64,000 nucleotides of DNA from Fusobacterium sp. SYSU M8D902. Lineage in GTDB: Bacteria > Fusobacteriota > Fusobacteriia > Fusobacteriales > Fusobacteriaceae. This document shows positions 25,729-34,373 of the stretch, piece after piece. The translations under genes were made by a program, and so were the position numbers. The notes under the pieces are model-generated. The model was not told the origin of the DNA, searched no databases, and was given only the letters and a program-made list of their open reading frames with translations. Location: positions 1 through 64,000 of the forward strand of contig NZ_JBEFNA010000001.1 in assembly GCF_040199715.1 (NCBI RefSeq), written 5' to 3'. The number at the start of each line of letters is the position of its first letter. Positions within the stretch are counted from its first letter, which is position 1.

Positions 25729-28365
25729 CTATATATGCTCTGTTAGTTTTATACTCTGATTTGTTACATTAAATGTGATCTTATGTTCAAATCCCAATAC
25801 AAACTCATTGTATTTATAATCTAATTTCATCTCTTTAGCCAAAGATTCTATATTGTACTTAGTTCCCACATATGAAACTTCTATATTATATGAATCTGGG
25901 AATAATCCACTTACATCAAAAGTTCCTGTATTATCTGGAGATACTAATTCAATTGTCTTTCCTTTTTCATCTTTAATCTCAATCAGTATTTCTGAATAGA
26001 AATCCTCTTTTTCCTGTTCATTTAATTTCAGTATCTTATCTAATTCAATCACTCCATGAAGATTGATCATTGGTTTGACAGGAATATATGCATCTACTGT
26101 AGAAGATACATTACTTAATACTTTTATCTTATTATCTCCCAATGCAAATGACGGTTTCTTTATTTTTGGTTTTAAGTCGTGAAGAAGTCCATTTGAAATG
26201 TTGTAGAATGTTCCTCTTCCTTTTTTATTTGTTATCAATTTCTGATTTCCTATTGTAACCTCTACACCATCAATTGTTATCTCATCTGAATCTAAGATAT
26301 TGTTGTTATTATTATCAATGAATGTAATTACATTTACTCTTGAAACGTCCATACTATCTATACGAACTTTAGGATTTTTTAGATCAATTACTCTATCTAC
26401 TCCTACTCTAAACTCTTTACTTCCATTTTTACTTATATTACTATCGAATGTTAACCAGTTATCTATATCTAGACTCACTTTAAATGTTACACTCTCTTTT
26501 CTTATATTTGAGTATCCAAGCTCCACAGAAACATCAAATAATCCTCTAAAGTTATTATTGTAGAAATTCAAAGTTGTTTCATAATCTTTTCCTGAATTTT
26601 CCCATTTGTTCTCTAAACGAGCAGTCATACTCTGCCAACCATTATAGTAAGCATTTACACTATACTCATTTTTATTACTATCTTTTAGATCAAACTTTGC
26701 ACTTGATCCCAATAGTACCTTCTTGAATGTAAAATCATGGCTGAATCCTAATTTTTCACTTCTCTCTTTCGTTTTATCATATCTTTTCATATCTTCAATA
26801 TCATATGTTAAACGAGTATTGTCAAAAACATCATATTGAAATTCAAAGTTATTTCTTCTCTTTTCATCATAATATTTTCCATAATTCTCTTGTGATAATT
26901 TATATTTATATTTTCCTACTCTAAGATCTCCCATTACCTCATATTTGTAACGATCATCTAATTTTTTTGAATACTCATCAAATGAGTTCCATGTCTTTTC
27001 TCCTGATGTTCTCAATGTATATGAGTATCCATTGTAAACCTCTCCATATATCACTTCAAGAGAGTTACTATCAAAATATTTATATCCATTCTCTGTATCC
27101 ACTATATCTCTTGTGTATCCTCCACCTAATGTGAAGTTATCTGTAATACCGTAGAATACATTTCCCTTTGTTGCATATCTTTTCTTATCTTTATTCTCAT
27201 CTATACTAAAATCATATTTGATCTCATGTCTATTCTGTCTATTGTAATCTTCTACTGTCTTTATCTCTTTTAAAGTTATCTTTCCATCTGGAGTATAGAT
27301 TTTTAATTGATATGTTCTATCTCCTACAATCATATCGTTGGTAAACTCAACACTTCCATTGACTTCATCTTCAATAGCTATAGGTGTTCCCATGTAGATT
27401 AACTCTGCCCTACTTCCTATAGGCACACTCTCTTTTATAGTAATCTTACTACCATCTGTTGTAAATCCTTTATCTTTATAGAATGCTACTCCCCATTCTC
27501 TCTTTGATCCATTTCCTCTATTATTGATTACAAATGTATGATCATTCCATATATTTTCATACTCTAACTTTAAATCTCTAAGTTCTTTCTCTTTTAGATC
27601 ATAACCTGCAAAGAACTCTCCATATAGCAATCCACCTTGATACTCTAAAGATCCATCCCAATTGGATTTATACCCTTTTTCATGCTCATTTTTTACAAAA
27701 CTCTGACCTAATTGTACCCTTGTATATCCCAGATCAAATAGACTCCTCTTTCCTCTATATACTATATCTGGTTGTACATCTACATTCTTTAATTTGTCAG
27801 CTGTTACATCTAAGATACTACTTATCTCCTCTGGAGTTGCAAAGTTTACATACATGCTCACTTGAAGAGTAGAATTATCTACTGTACAGTATGATAAAAA
27901 TAGCTCTTGGAAAACATCTTTCTCTAAGTATAAATTACCTTTCTCCATTGAGTACCAATTTTCTTTCAATGGTATATTTTTACCATTTTTTGAAACTCTA
28001 TTTTTTTTAGTATCTATAACTACCTCTTCCAAACTGTTTCCTAAATAGATTTTGTAAACACTATCTTTCTTCTCATAGTTATTGAGGTTTAATAGGGTTA
28101 AAAACTCCTCTAGATTTAGATATGCTCTCTCTCCCTTTGTAGCCACTGAATAGATATTTGTTACCTGTTTTCCATTTATCTTTAAATTGTAGTATCCACT
28201 CTCTAGCTCATTACTCCCTAGAATCTCTTTTTTTAGGATACTATACTCCTCTTGGGTAATTACTTTATCATTATAAAGTGCATCTAACTCTTCTAAAGTA
28301 TACTCTGCTGAAAAAACCTTAGAAAACATCCCAAGTAGAAATAAGAATAATATCTTCTTTTTCAT
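25729..28365 (-). CDS. Usher-like outer-membrane beta-barrel protein
   Basis: An 878-residue protein. Order of parts: signal peptide (1-19); SHOCT-like segment YTLEELDALYNDKVITQEEY; a small alpha/beta N-domain (about 55-170); the start of a beta-barrel; a plug-like domain around 310-390 (VPIGSRAELIYMGTPIAIED, then VGDRTYQLKIYTPDGKI); a long barrel rich in alternating aromatic strands and YGITDNFTLGGGYTRD; then C-terminal SdrD-B/carboxypeptidase-like domains (FIDNNNNNILDSDEITIDGV, about 690-730). Barrel-plug-barrel order and the C-terminal domain match fimbrial ushers such as those of alternate chaperone-usher systems, though the classical N-terminal usher domain is not evident. It should assemble and export the subunits. 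Confidence 0.75.
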   Translation of the reverse strand: MKKKILFLFLLGMFSKVFSAEYTLEELDALYNDKVITQEEYSILKKEILGSNELESGYYNLKINGKQVTNIYSVATKGERAYLNLEEFLTLLNLNNYEKKDSVYKIYLGNSLEEVVIDTKKNRVSKNGKNIPLKENWYSMEKGNLYLEKDVFQELFLSYCTVDNSTLQVSMYVNFATPEEISSILDVTADKLKNVDVQPDIVYRGKRSLFDLGYTRVQLGQSFVKNEHEKGYKSNWDGSLEYQGGLLYGEFFAGYDLKEKELRDLKLEYENIWNDHTFVINNRGNGSKREWGVAFYKDKGFTTDGSKITIKESVPIGSRAELIYMGTPIAIEDEVNGSVEFTNDMIVGDRTYQLKIYTPDGKITLKEIKTVEDYNRQNRHEIKYDFSIDENKDKKRYATKGNVFYGITDNFTLGGGYTRDIVDTENGYKYFDSNSLEVIYGEVYNGYSYTLRTSGEKTWNSFDEYSKKLDDRYKYEVMGDLRVGKYKYKLSQENYGKYYDEKRRNNFEFQYDVFDNTRLTYDIEDMKRYDKTKERSEKLGFSHDFTFKKVLLGSSAKFDLKDSNKNEYSVNAYYNGWQSMTARLENKWENSGKDYETTLNFYNNNFRGLFDVSVELGYSNIRKESVTFKVSLDIDNWLTFDSNISKNGSKEFRVGVDRVIDLKNPKVRIDSMDVSRVNVITFIDNNNNNILDSDEITIDGVEVTIGNQKLITNKKGRGTFYNISNGLLHDLKPKIKKPSFALGDNKIKVLSNVSSTVDAYIPVKPMINLHGVIELDKILKLNEQEKEDFYSEILIEIKDEKGKTIELVSPDNTGTFDVSGLFPDSYNIEVSYVGTKYNIESLAKEMKLDYKYNEFVLGFEHKITFNVTNQSIKLTEHI

Positions 28366-28385
28366 TCTATCATCTGTTCCTCCAT

Positions 28386-28438
28386 TGTTGTTTTTACTGA
28401 TTTATCCTACTCCTTAAGATAAATTAGTAAAAACAACA
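28386..28438 (-). promoter_or_regulatory. Long hairpin before the usher gene, competing with the pilin terminator
   Basis: A 21-bp inverted repeat with one G-U-type mismatch (arms 28386-28406 and 28418-28438, 11-base loop) lies just upstream of the usher ribosome site. Its first-transcribed arm is the same sequence that forms the second half of the pilin terminator hairpin (28426-28461). The two hairpins therefore cannot form together. Confidence 0.7.
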
Positions 28439-28461
28439 CGCTAAGCGTGTCGTTTTTTACT
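28426..28461 (-). terminator. Terminator after the pilin gene
   Basis: Arms 28445-28461 and 28426-28441 pair almost fully around a TTA loop (core ACACGC/GCGTGT), starting directly after the pilin stop. It should end most transcripts after the pilin, so that the pilin is made in excess over the usher and minor subunits. Confidence 0.7.
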
Positions 28462-28464
28462 TTT

Positions 28465-28971
28465 TTAGTTTGCTTTTTTTACAAGTACTTCTAAGTTTAC
28501 TCCATTATCCACAAAACTTCCTTTAGCCTTACCTGTAGCTTTTACATTTACTCTACCTATGTACTCTCTTCCTACTGCTTGTGGCTCATCTAAAGAATAG
28601 TCTAAATATGCTTCTTTTAATTTAGTTGGAGTTCCAACAGCATCTACTCCATTTCTTTTTAAAGAAGCTGCTATTTTATAATCTTCTTTTATCAATTCAT
28701 TATCTTTGTAAACTCCTGCTGAATATCTCCCTTCTGCTGTGGTTGCTTTTCCAATAACTAATCCATCAAAATTAAATTGCATTGTGTCTAGTGAATTTGT
28801 TGAATCTAAAGGCTTTACTATTAATGAATATGTTGTCGAATCCACTACATTACCTGTTACTCTAATATTAAGTGCTGCTGGTTTTTTCCCAGTATTTTCT
28901 AAATCCTCTAGTATTGCTCCAAAAGATGTTGCTCCTAATACTAACATTGATCCTAATAATAATTTTTTCAT
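28465..28971 (-). CDS. Candidate major fimbrial subunit (pilin)
   Basis: A 168-residue secreted protein with a clean signal peptide (MKKLLLGSMLVLGATSFGA). The mature part is small, beta-rich and low in cysteine: ALNIRVTGNVVDSTTYSLIV near the start, then REYIGRVNVKATGKAKG and a final strand VNLEVLVKKAN. Size, secretion, location between chaperone and usher, and a strong terminator right after it fit a major pilin of a chaperone-usher system. It does not match a named pilin family by eye. RBS is GGAGGAAACAAA before ATG. Confidence 0.65.
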   Translation of the reverse strand: MKKLLLGSMLVLGATSFGAILEDLENTGKKPAALNIRVTGNVVDSTTYSLIVKPLDSTNSLDTMQFNFDGLVIGKATTAEGRYSAGVYKDNELIKEDYKIAASLKRNGVDAVGTPTKLKEAYLDYSLDEPQAVGREYIGRVNVKATGKAKGSFVDNGVNLEVLVKKAN

Positions 28972-29035
28972 TTTGTTTCCTCCTGATTTTTTATTTTTAT
29001 TTATTATCTTTTTTATTTATGATTAACTAGATATA

Positions 29036-29758
29036 CTAGATATCAACTTCTCCTAAATCTCCTAAGTCTGATGTATAGAATACTATCTTCTTAATCTCCT
29101 TAGGATCTTCAAAATTGTTTATTTTTATCTTTATACTTTTTGTAGATTGTTTAGGTATTCTTCCTATTGCATAGGAATCTAGCTTGTTTTTATACTCATC
29201 ATACATCTTTATTCCCAAAGATAATCCTGAATGAGCGTTATTCTCCACTACGATATCACCTTCTAGTCCCTTTCCATCACTAGATTTTTTCAGATCTAAA
29301 GATTTTACTTTTAAAGACTTAGCCCAGTCTATTGTTCCACCATAACCACTCATAGCCAGTGAAGGTGCTAACTTTATTGAACTTGTCCCTGCTACAGTTT
29401 TTTTATCTCCATTCTTTTTAATTGTTGGAATTACAACTGGTGCAAACTCTAGATTGAAATCATACTCTCTTGCTTCAAGTTCCTTTGGTGCATCACCAAA
29501 AAGTTTTAATATTGCATAAGAATGTGGTTCCACAGTTAAGATTTGCGGATAAACCTTTACTATACTACTCATGTTTACTTTCTCGTTAGAACCATTACTT
29601 ATCTTAACCTTATATCTAGATTTTGTAAGTGAGTCGTTATAGACTTTATACTCTTTATATCCACTCTTGTCTAGAGATTGATCAAAGGTGATTCCATCAA
29701 TTCTGAAAGCAAATACATTTAAGCTTGCTAGTAAAAAACACATTGTTAATTTTTTCAT
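29036..29758 (-). CDS. Two-domain periplasmic fimbrial chaperone (PapD-like)
   Basis: A 240-residue secreted protein. The start at 29758 follows TGGAGTG and gives a good signal peptide (KKLTMCFLLASLNVFA). Domain 1 has the chaperone pattern YKEYKVYNDS...VKVYPQILTVEPHSYAILKLF and EAREYDFNLEF, like the G1/F1 edge of PapD-type chaperones. Domain 2 runs from about 145 to the end (SLDLKKSSDGKGLEGDIVVE). It should hold subunits in the periplasm and hand them to the usher. It lies directly upstream of the pilin gene. Confidence 0.75.
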   Translation of the reverse strand: MKKLTMCFLLASLNVFAFRIDGITFDQSLDKSGYKEYKVYNDSLTKSRYKVKISNGSNEKVNMSSIVKVYPQILTVEPHSYAILKLFGDAPKELEAREYDFNLEFAPVVIPTIKKNGDKKTVAGTSSIKLAPSLAMSGYGGTIDWAKSLKVKSLDLKKSSDGKGLEGDIVVENNAHSGLSLGIKMYDEYKNKLDSYAIGRIPKQSTKSIKIKINNFEDPKEIKKIVFYTSDLGDLGEVDI

Positions 29759-29844
29759 TTTTTCACTCCATTCTTTCGCCTTACAAAGACATATTATCAT
29801 AATTTTTTTTTTATTTTTTCCTAAATAGGATTTATTTAATATTT

Positions 29845-30195
29845 TTATATTTTTATATTTGCCATCTCCTGCATTACCATAGCTCCTATATAGACTACAT
29901 CATTTCTAAACTCCTCATTAAAAAATGGTTTCATCTGCTTTCCCTGATTTTCTAACACTTGGAATAACTCAAATAGAGTTATCTCTCTAGACTTCTCACG
30001 ATAAAATCCTCCATTCTTTCCTTTCAAGGATTTTATAAGTCCTCCTCTTGATAGTTCACTCAATATACTCAATCCCATATTAGGAGGGATATTTCCCTCT
30101 TGTATTATATCTTTTCCCGAAATTTTATTAATTTCATTAGTATTTTTCAAAAGTTTTAAAATAACGTACCCGTACTCTAATTTTTTTGAAAACAT
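29845..30195 (-). CDS. Rrf2-like winged-helix regulator without cysteines
   Basis: A 116-residue protein with the Rrf2 layout: YGYVILKLLK, then the recognition region SGKDIIQEGNIPPNMGLSIL, the wing GLIKSLKGKNGGFY and the ITLFELFQVLE helix. Many Rrf2 proteins bind an Fe-S cluster through three cysteines; this one has no cysteine at all, so any signal must be of another kind. Two ATGs lie together; the second is better spaced from AGGAGG. It follows the Crp-like gene by about 15 bases and opens the fimbrial operon with it. Confidence 0.75.
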   Translation of the reverse strand: MFSKKLEYGYVILKLLKNTNEINKISGKDIIQEGNIPPNMGLSILSELSRGGLIKSLKGKNGGFYREKSREITLFELFQVLENQGKQMKPFFNEEFRNDVVYIGAMVMQEMANIKI

Positions 30196-30210
30196 CATAC
30201 CTCCTTATGA

Positions 30211-30783
30211 TTAATCATAATTTGATGAAAGATATTCATCTATTTTCTCTATATTCAATATTATTTTCTTCTCTTTTTCTATGATAAATTTCTCTTTTTT
30301 CAATTTTGAATAGATAAGATAAAATTGACTTCTACTTATGTTGAAATTCTCATAATTTATATCCTTTTTTGATATTGTCTTCTCATCATTAGCATAAAGT
30401 TTTAAAATAGCCATAATATATCCTTTTGTGTCATAAACTTGATAAAAGAATTTAATCATACTTTTTTTTATCAACTGCATTAACATCTTTTCAAAATAGA
30501 TATTCTGAAAAATATCATCTGCTGAAAATTCAAACTCCTCTAATATCGTGCCATCTTCTAGAGCTTCAACCTCTATATCTATCTCTGGAAGTATTATGTT
30601 ATTATCTGGTAAAAACTCAAAAAAGTTTCCTATCAGATCCCCCTCTTTAAGATGATTCTCATTTGTTATTATTTTTCCACTATCTAATATATCTCTTGAA
30701 ACTAATTTTCCCTTTTTTACTATAAAAAACTTTCCATCCAAGTAATGCCTCTCGTATTGATCCAAAATTATTTTACTTTTCAC
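30211..30783 (-). CDS. Crp/Fnr-like transcriptional regulator, first gene of fimbrial operon
   Basis: A 190-residue protein. The N-terminal cupin-like part reads FFIVKKGKLVSRDILDSGKI and LKEGDLIGNFFEFLP, as in cyclic-nucleotide-binding-domain regulators, but the phosphate-binding cassette is not recognisable and there is no Cys set for an Fe-S cluster. The C-terminal part (about 125-185) is a helix-turn-helix, INYENFNISRSQFYLIYSKL. The start is GTG after GGAGGGG. It is the same length as, and clearly paralogous to, the divergent gene at 31130. It probably regulates this operon; the ligand is unknown. Confidence 0.75.
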   Translation of the reverse strand: MKSKIILDQYERHYLDGKFFIVKKGKLVSRDILDSGKIITNENHLKEGDLIGNFFEFLPDNNIILPEIDIEVEALEDGTILEEFEFSADDIFQNIYFEKMLMQLIKKSMIKFFYQVYDTKGYIMAILKLYANDEKTISKKDINYENFNISRSQFYLIYSKLKKEKFIIEKEKKIILNIEKIDEYLSSNYD

Positions 30784-31129
30784 TTAAAAAGTCCCCTCCA
30801 TAAAATTAAAATATTAAAATAATATTTTTATAAACTAATATAATATAAATTTATTTAAAAAAAATCCAAAAATGGACAATTTTACTTTAATATTTTTTTA
30901 ACCTTTGATTTTATTGGCTTTTTATTGAAAAATAAATTTATTTCTTTTTGATAAATATTGATTTACAGATATTTAGAAAGGAAAAATAAATAAAATTATA
31001 TATTATTTCTTCCATTTTTTCTTTTTGTTTTCATACTCTTTACAACTTCTTCATAAAAGAACCTTATTTTTTTTAAATATATGTATTATATTAATATTCA
31101 GTTTTCAATTTTATAAAAAGGAGTCAACT
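30784..31129. promoter_or_regulatory. Divergent control region between two Crp-like paralogues
   Basis: A 346-base AT-rich spacer. It contains TCCAAAAATGGACA (30865-30878), which includes the palindrome TCCA-AAAA-TGGA. The site is centred about 41 bases upstream of the start expected from a minus-strand TATATT box (30837-30842). That is where Crp-type activators bind at class II promoters. An AAGGAG site for the plus-strand gene is at 31118-31123. No gene is seen in the spacer. Confidence 0.5.
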
Positions 31130-31702
31130 ATGAAGAAACAAATTACTCTTAATAAAAAACAACTCTATTTCTTAGATCAAAAATTTTTTCTACTTAAACA
31201 TGGAAAAATTATCTCTAGATACATTCTGGAAAATGGAAAGATAATATCCAATGAAAATTGTATAAAAGCTGGTGAATTTATTGGTAATTTCTTCTCATTT
31301 CTACCTACAGACTTATATTTTGTTCCAGAGTTTGAGGTTGAAATAGAAGCATTAGAAAATAACACTATTCTTGAGGAAATTGATACTGACTTTTTTGAAA
31401 CACTAAAAAATACCCCTGCAGAAAAAATAATTATACAATTAATTAGAAATACATATATCAAGTACTTTCAACATCTTTTCAATACCAAGGGGTATATAAT
31501 GTCTGTATTAAAACTTTATGCTGATGCTAGTAAAACAATTTCAAAAGATGAGATCAATCCCGAAAATTTTAATGTAAGTAGAAGTCTTTTCTATGCTACT
31601 TACTCAACCTTAAAAAAAGAAAACTTTATAACTGAAAAAAATAAGATAATTTATCTAAATTCAAATAAGATAGATACATACCTCAAAGGATTTTGTGCCT
31701 AA
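31130..31702 (+). CDS. Crp/Fnr-like transcriptional regulator, divergent paralogue
   Basis: A 190-residue protein, alignable end to end with the regulator at 30211-30783: KFFLLKHGKIISRYILENGK versus KFFIVKKGKLVSRDILDSGK, FIGNFFSFLP, and the helix-turn-helix NPENFNVSRSLFYATYSTLK. The ATG at 31130 is set by AAGGAG 7 bases upstream; a longer in-frame extension to 31025 lacks such a site. Two near-identical regulators facing apart suggest a local duplication with shared or competing sites. Its stop overlaps the secA stop on the other strand. Confidence 0.75.
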   Translation: MKKQITLNKKQLYFLDQKFFLLKHGKIISRYILENGKIISNENCIKAGEFIGNFFSFLPTDLYFVPEFEVEIEALENNTILEEIDTDFFETLKNTPAEKIIIQLIRNTYIKYFQHLFNTKGYIMSVLKLYADASKTISKDEINPENFNVSRSLFYATYSTLKKENFITEKNKIIYLNSNKIDTYLKGFCA

Positions 31703-34239
31703 TTTTCCTCTTTAACTTTTAAAGTTGCTCCAAATATCATATAGATAGCTTCCTCTTTAAAATTGCTAATCATCTCTTGAAATATCTCTCCTGCTGCAAT
31801 TTTATATTCAATCACAGGATTTTTTTGAGCATAACTCCTTAAATGTATACTAGATTTCAGATCATCTAGCTCTTTAATATGGTTTCTCCAATTTTTATCT
31901 AACATTGTTAACAGACAGTATTTTTCAAGTTGTGGCATCACACCTACACCAAAAAAGCTCTCTTTTTCAAAATATTTTTTCTCTAAATCTAGATATATTC
32001 TCTCTACACACTCATCTATATTCATAGATCTATACTCTTCCAAGTCTTCAATACTATGCTGAAATCTTTGATTAAAATACTCAACTAGATTCTCTATATC
32101 TAATCTATCATCTATATCTTTCACTATATTTTTTCTTACTATCTTCTCTGTAACCTCTCTCAACATATTCAATACTGAACTTTTAAGAGTATCACTACTC
32201 AAGATTTTATCCCTATTTTCATAGATAGATTTTCTTTGCATATTTATAATCTCATCATATTCAAACAATCTTTTTCTAGCTGTAAAGTTTCTATTCTCTA
32301 TACTTTGCTGAATTTTTTCAATTGTTTTTGTTATAGTTGGATGTAAAATCTCCTCATTAGGTTTAAAGTTAAATTTATCAACCAATTTTCTAAAATATTC
32401 TGATCCAAATACTCCCATTATCTCATCTTCAAATGATAGAAAAAATTGAGATTCTCCAACATCTCCCTGTCTACCAGCCCTACCTATTAACTGATTATCT
32501 ATTCTTCTTGATTCATGTCTTTCTGTTCCTAAAATAAATAATCCACCAGATTTTTTTACTTGATCTTTCTCAACTTCACAAATCTTCTTATATTTTTCAT
32601 AACTTTTCTGATACTCCTCTTCTCCCTGTTCTAAAGAATTTTTCATCGCTAATTTTTCTGGATTTCCACCTAAAAGTATATCAGTTCCTCTTCCAGCCAT
32701 ATTTGTTGCTATTGTCACAGCTCCAAATCTTCCAGCTTGTGCAATTATATCAGCTTCTTCATTGTGGTATTTAGCATTTAATACACTGTGTTCTATCTCA
32801 TTTTCTTTAAGTAACTGTGATAATTCTTCAGATTTTTGTATAGATGATGTTCCCACAAGAATAGGTTGACCCTTTTTATGTATCGCCTTTATCTTGTTTA
32901 CAATCCCATTCAGTTTCTCTTCATGAGTTCTATACAGTATATCTGCATGATCTTTTCTTTGAACTGGTTTATTTGTTGGAATAATTACTAAATTCAGATT
33001 ATATGTATTTACAAATTCAGCAATTTCAGTCTCTCCTGTCCCTGTCATTCCAGATAATTTTTTATACATCTTAAAATAGTTTTGAATAGTTATACTTGCT
33101 ATTGTTTCACTTTCTCCTGTTATTTCTAACTCCTCTTTTGCTTCAATAGCTTGATGTAGCCCATCTCCAAAGTGACGTCCATCCATTATTCTTCCTGTAA
33201 ACGTATCAATTATAGCAATTTTATTATCCTTCACTATGTATTCTTTATCTTTTCTATATAGTTCCTTTGCATATAGAGCCTGTTTTAAGTAATGAGTTAA
33301 CTCTACACTCTCTGTTGAATAAAGATTTTCAATTTGAAGTAAACTTTCAACTTTTTTTATTCCCTTCTCTGTTAAGATAACATTCTTATCTTTTTCATTA
33401 ACTTCATAATCTTTCCTCAATTCCTCTGGAATATCATTAAGTTTTTTTCCTCTTTCATTCAAATCATCTATCTGTTGTAATTTCTCTGTTTCATAACTTC
33501 TTTCCAATATATCTGCTACTTGACGGAAGAGTATATACAAGTTTACTTTATCATTATTTGCTCCAGATATTATTAATGGTGTTCTTGCTTCATCTATCAA
33601 TACTGAGTCAATCTCATCTATAATACAACTACTAAATCCACGTTGTACCTTCTCCTCTCTATTTTGCACCATATTATCTCTCAAGTAATCAAAACCAAAT
33701 TGTGCTGTAGTTCCATAGGTTATATCTGCATCATAAGCTACTTTTCTCTCCTCAGGACTACTATTATTTAATATTACTCCTGTTGTCACTCCCAAAAAAT
33801 CAAAAAGAGGTTTCATTATCTCTCTATCTCTAACAGCTAGGTAATCATTTACTGTTATAATATGAACTCCACTTCCCTCCAATGCATTTAAATACATGGG
33901 GCAAGTAGCTACCAGTGTCTTTCCTTCTCCAGTTTTCATCTCTGATATCTTTCCTTCAAAGAGTACTATCCCACCCAATAATTGAACATCATAGTGTCTC
34001 ATTCCTATAGTTCTTTTAGCTGCCTCTCTAACTACAGAAAAAGCCTCAATCAATATTTCCTCTAGAGTTTCCCCTTTTTTTAATCTCTCCTTAAACTCTA
34101 TAGTTTTATATTTTAATTCATCATCTGTTAATTTTATAAACTTCTCTTCCAATAGATTTATTTTATTAACTATTTTTTTTAATCTCTTAATCTCTCTATC
34201 ATTTTTCGTACCAATAATTTTCTTTACTATATTTAACAT
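31699..34239 (-). CDS. secA: Preprotein translocase ATPase SecA
   Basis: An 846-residue SecA. Nucleotide-binding domain 1 has GMRHYDVQLLGGIVLFEGKI and the Walker A MKTGEGKT, then Walker B DEIDSVLIDEARTPL. The second helicase domain shows ATNMAGRGTDILLGGNP and IGRAGRQGD. SecA drives proteins through SecYEG. The C-terminus ends in GATLKVKEEN without the Cys/His zinc motif that binds SecB in many SecA proteins. An in-frame ATG 18 bases upstream (34257) exists; AAAGGG lies between the two, so the later start is preferred. Its place beside the fimbrial operon is notable. Confidence 0.95.
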   Translation of the reverse strand: MLNIVKKIIGTKNDREIKRLKKIVNKINLLEEKFIKLTDDELKYKTIEFKERLKKGETLEEILIEAFSVVREAAKRTIGMRHYDVQLLGGIVLFEGKISEMKTGEGKTLVATCPMYLNALEGSGVHIITVNDYLAVRDREIMKPLFDFLGVTTGVILNNSSPEERKVAYDADITYGTTAQFGFDYLRDNMVQNREEKVQRGFSSCIIDEIDSVLIDEARTPLIISGANNDKVNLYILFRQVADILERSYETEKLQQIDDLNERGKKLNDIPEELRKDYEVNEKDKNVILTEKGIKKVESLLQIENLYSTESVELTHYLKQALYAKELYRKDKEYIVKDNKIAIIDTFTGRIMDGRHFGDGLHQAIEAKEELEITGESETIASITIQNYFKMYKKLSGMTGTGETEIAEFVNTYNLNLVIIPTNKPVQRKDHADILYRTHEEKLNGIVNKIKAIHKKGQPILVGTSSIQKSEELSQLLKENEIEHSVLNAKYHNEEADIIAQAGRFGAVTIATNMAGRGTDILLGGNPEKLAMKNSLEQGEEEYQKSYEKYKKICEVEKDQVKKSGGLFILGTERHESRRIDNQLIGRAGRQGDVGESQFFLSFEDEIMGVFGSEYFRKLVDKFNFKPNEEILHPTITKTIEKIQQSIENRNFTARKRLFEYDEIINMQRKSIYENRDKILSSDTLKSSVLNMLREVTEKIVRKNIVKDIDDRLDIENLVEYFNQRFQHSIEDLEEYRSMNIDECVERIYLDLEKKYFEKESFFGVGVMPQLEKYCLLTMLDKNWRNHIKELDDLKSSIHLRSYAQKNPVIEYKIAAGEIFQEMISNFKEEAIYMIFGATLKVKEEN

Positions 34240-34373
34240 ACTATTTTGCCCTTTCATTGATAATATACTAATATTGTTAAATATGTTATCACAATTTTAT
34301 CTTTTATTTTTCTATTTTAGGATTTATACTAAAAAAAATACTTCATTATTTTTTGAATTTTTTATTAATTCTG

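Noticed and set aside
31025-31129. N-terminal extension of the plus-strand Crp-like gene
   Set aside because: The extension has no ribosome site and breaks the equal-length alignment with its paralogue; the ATG at 31130 has AAGGAG.
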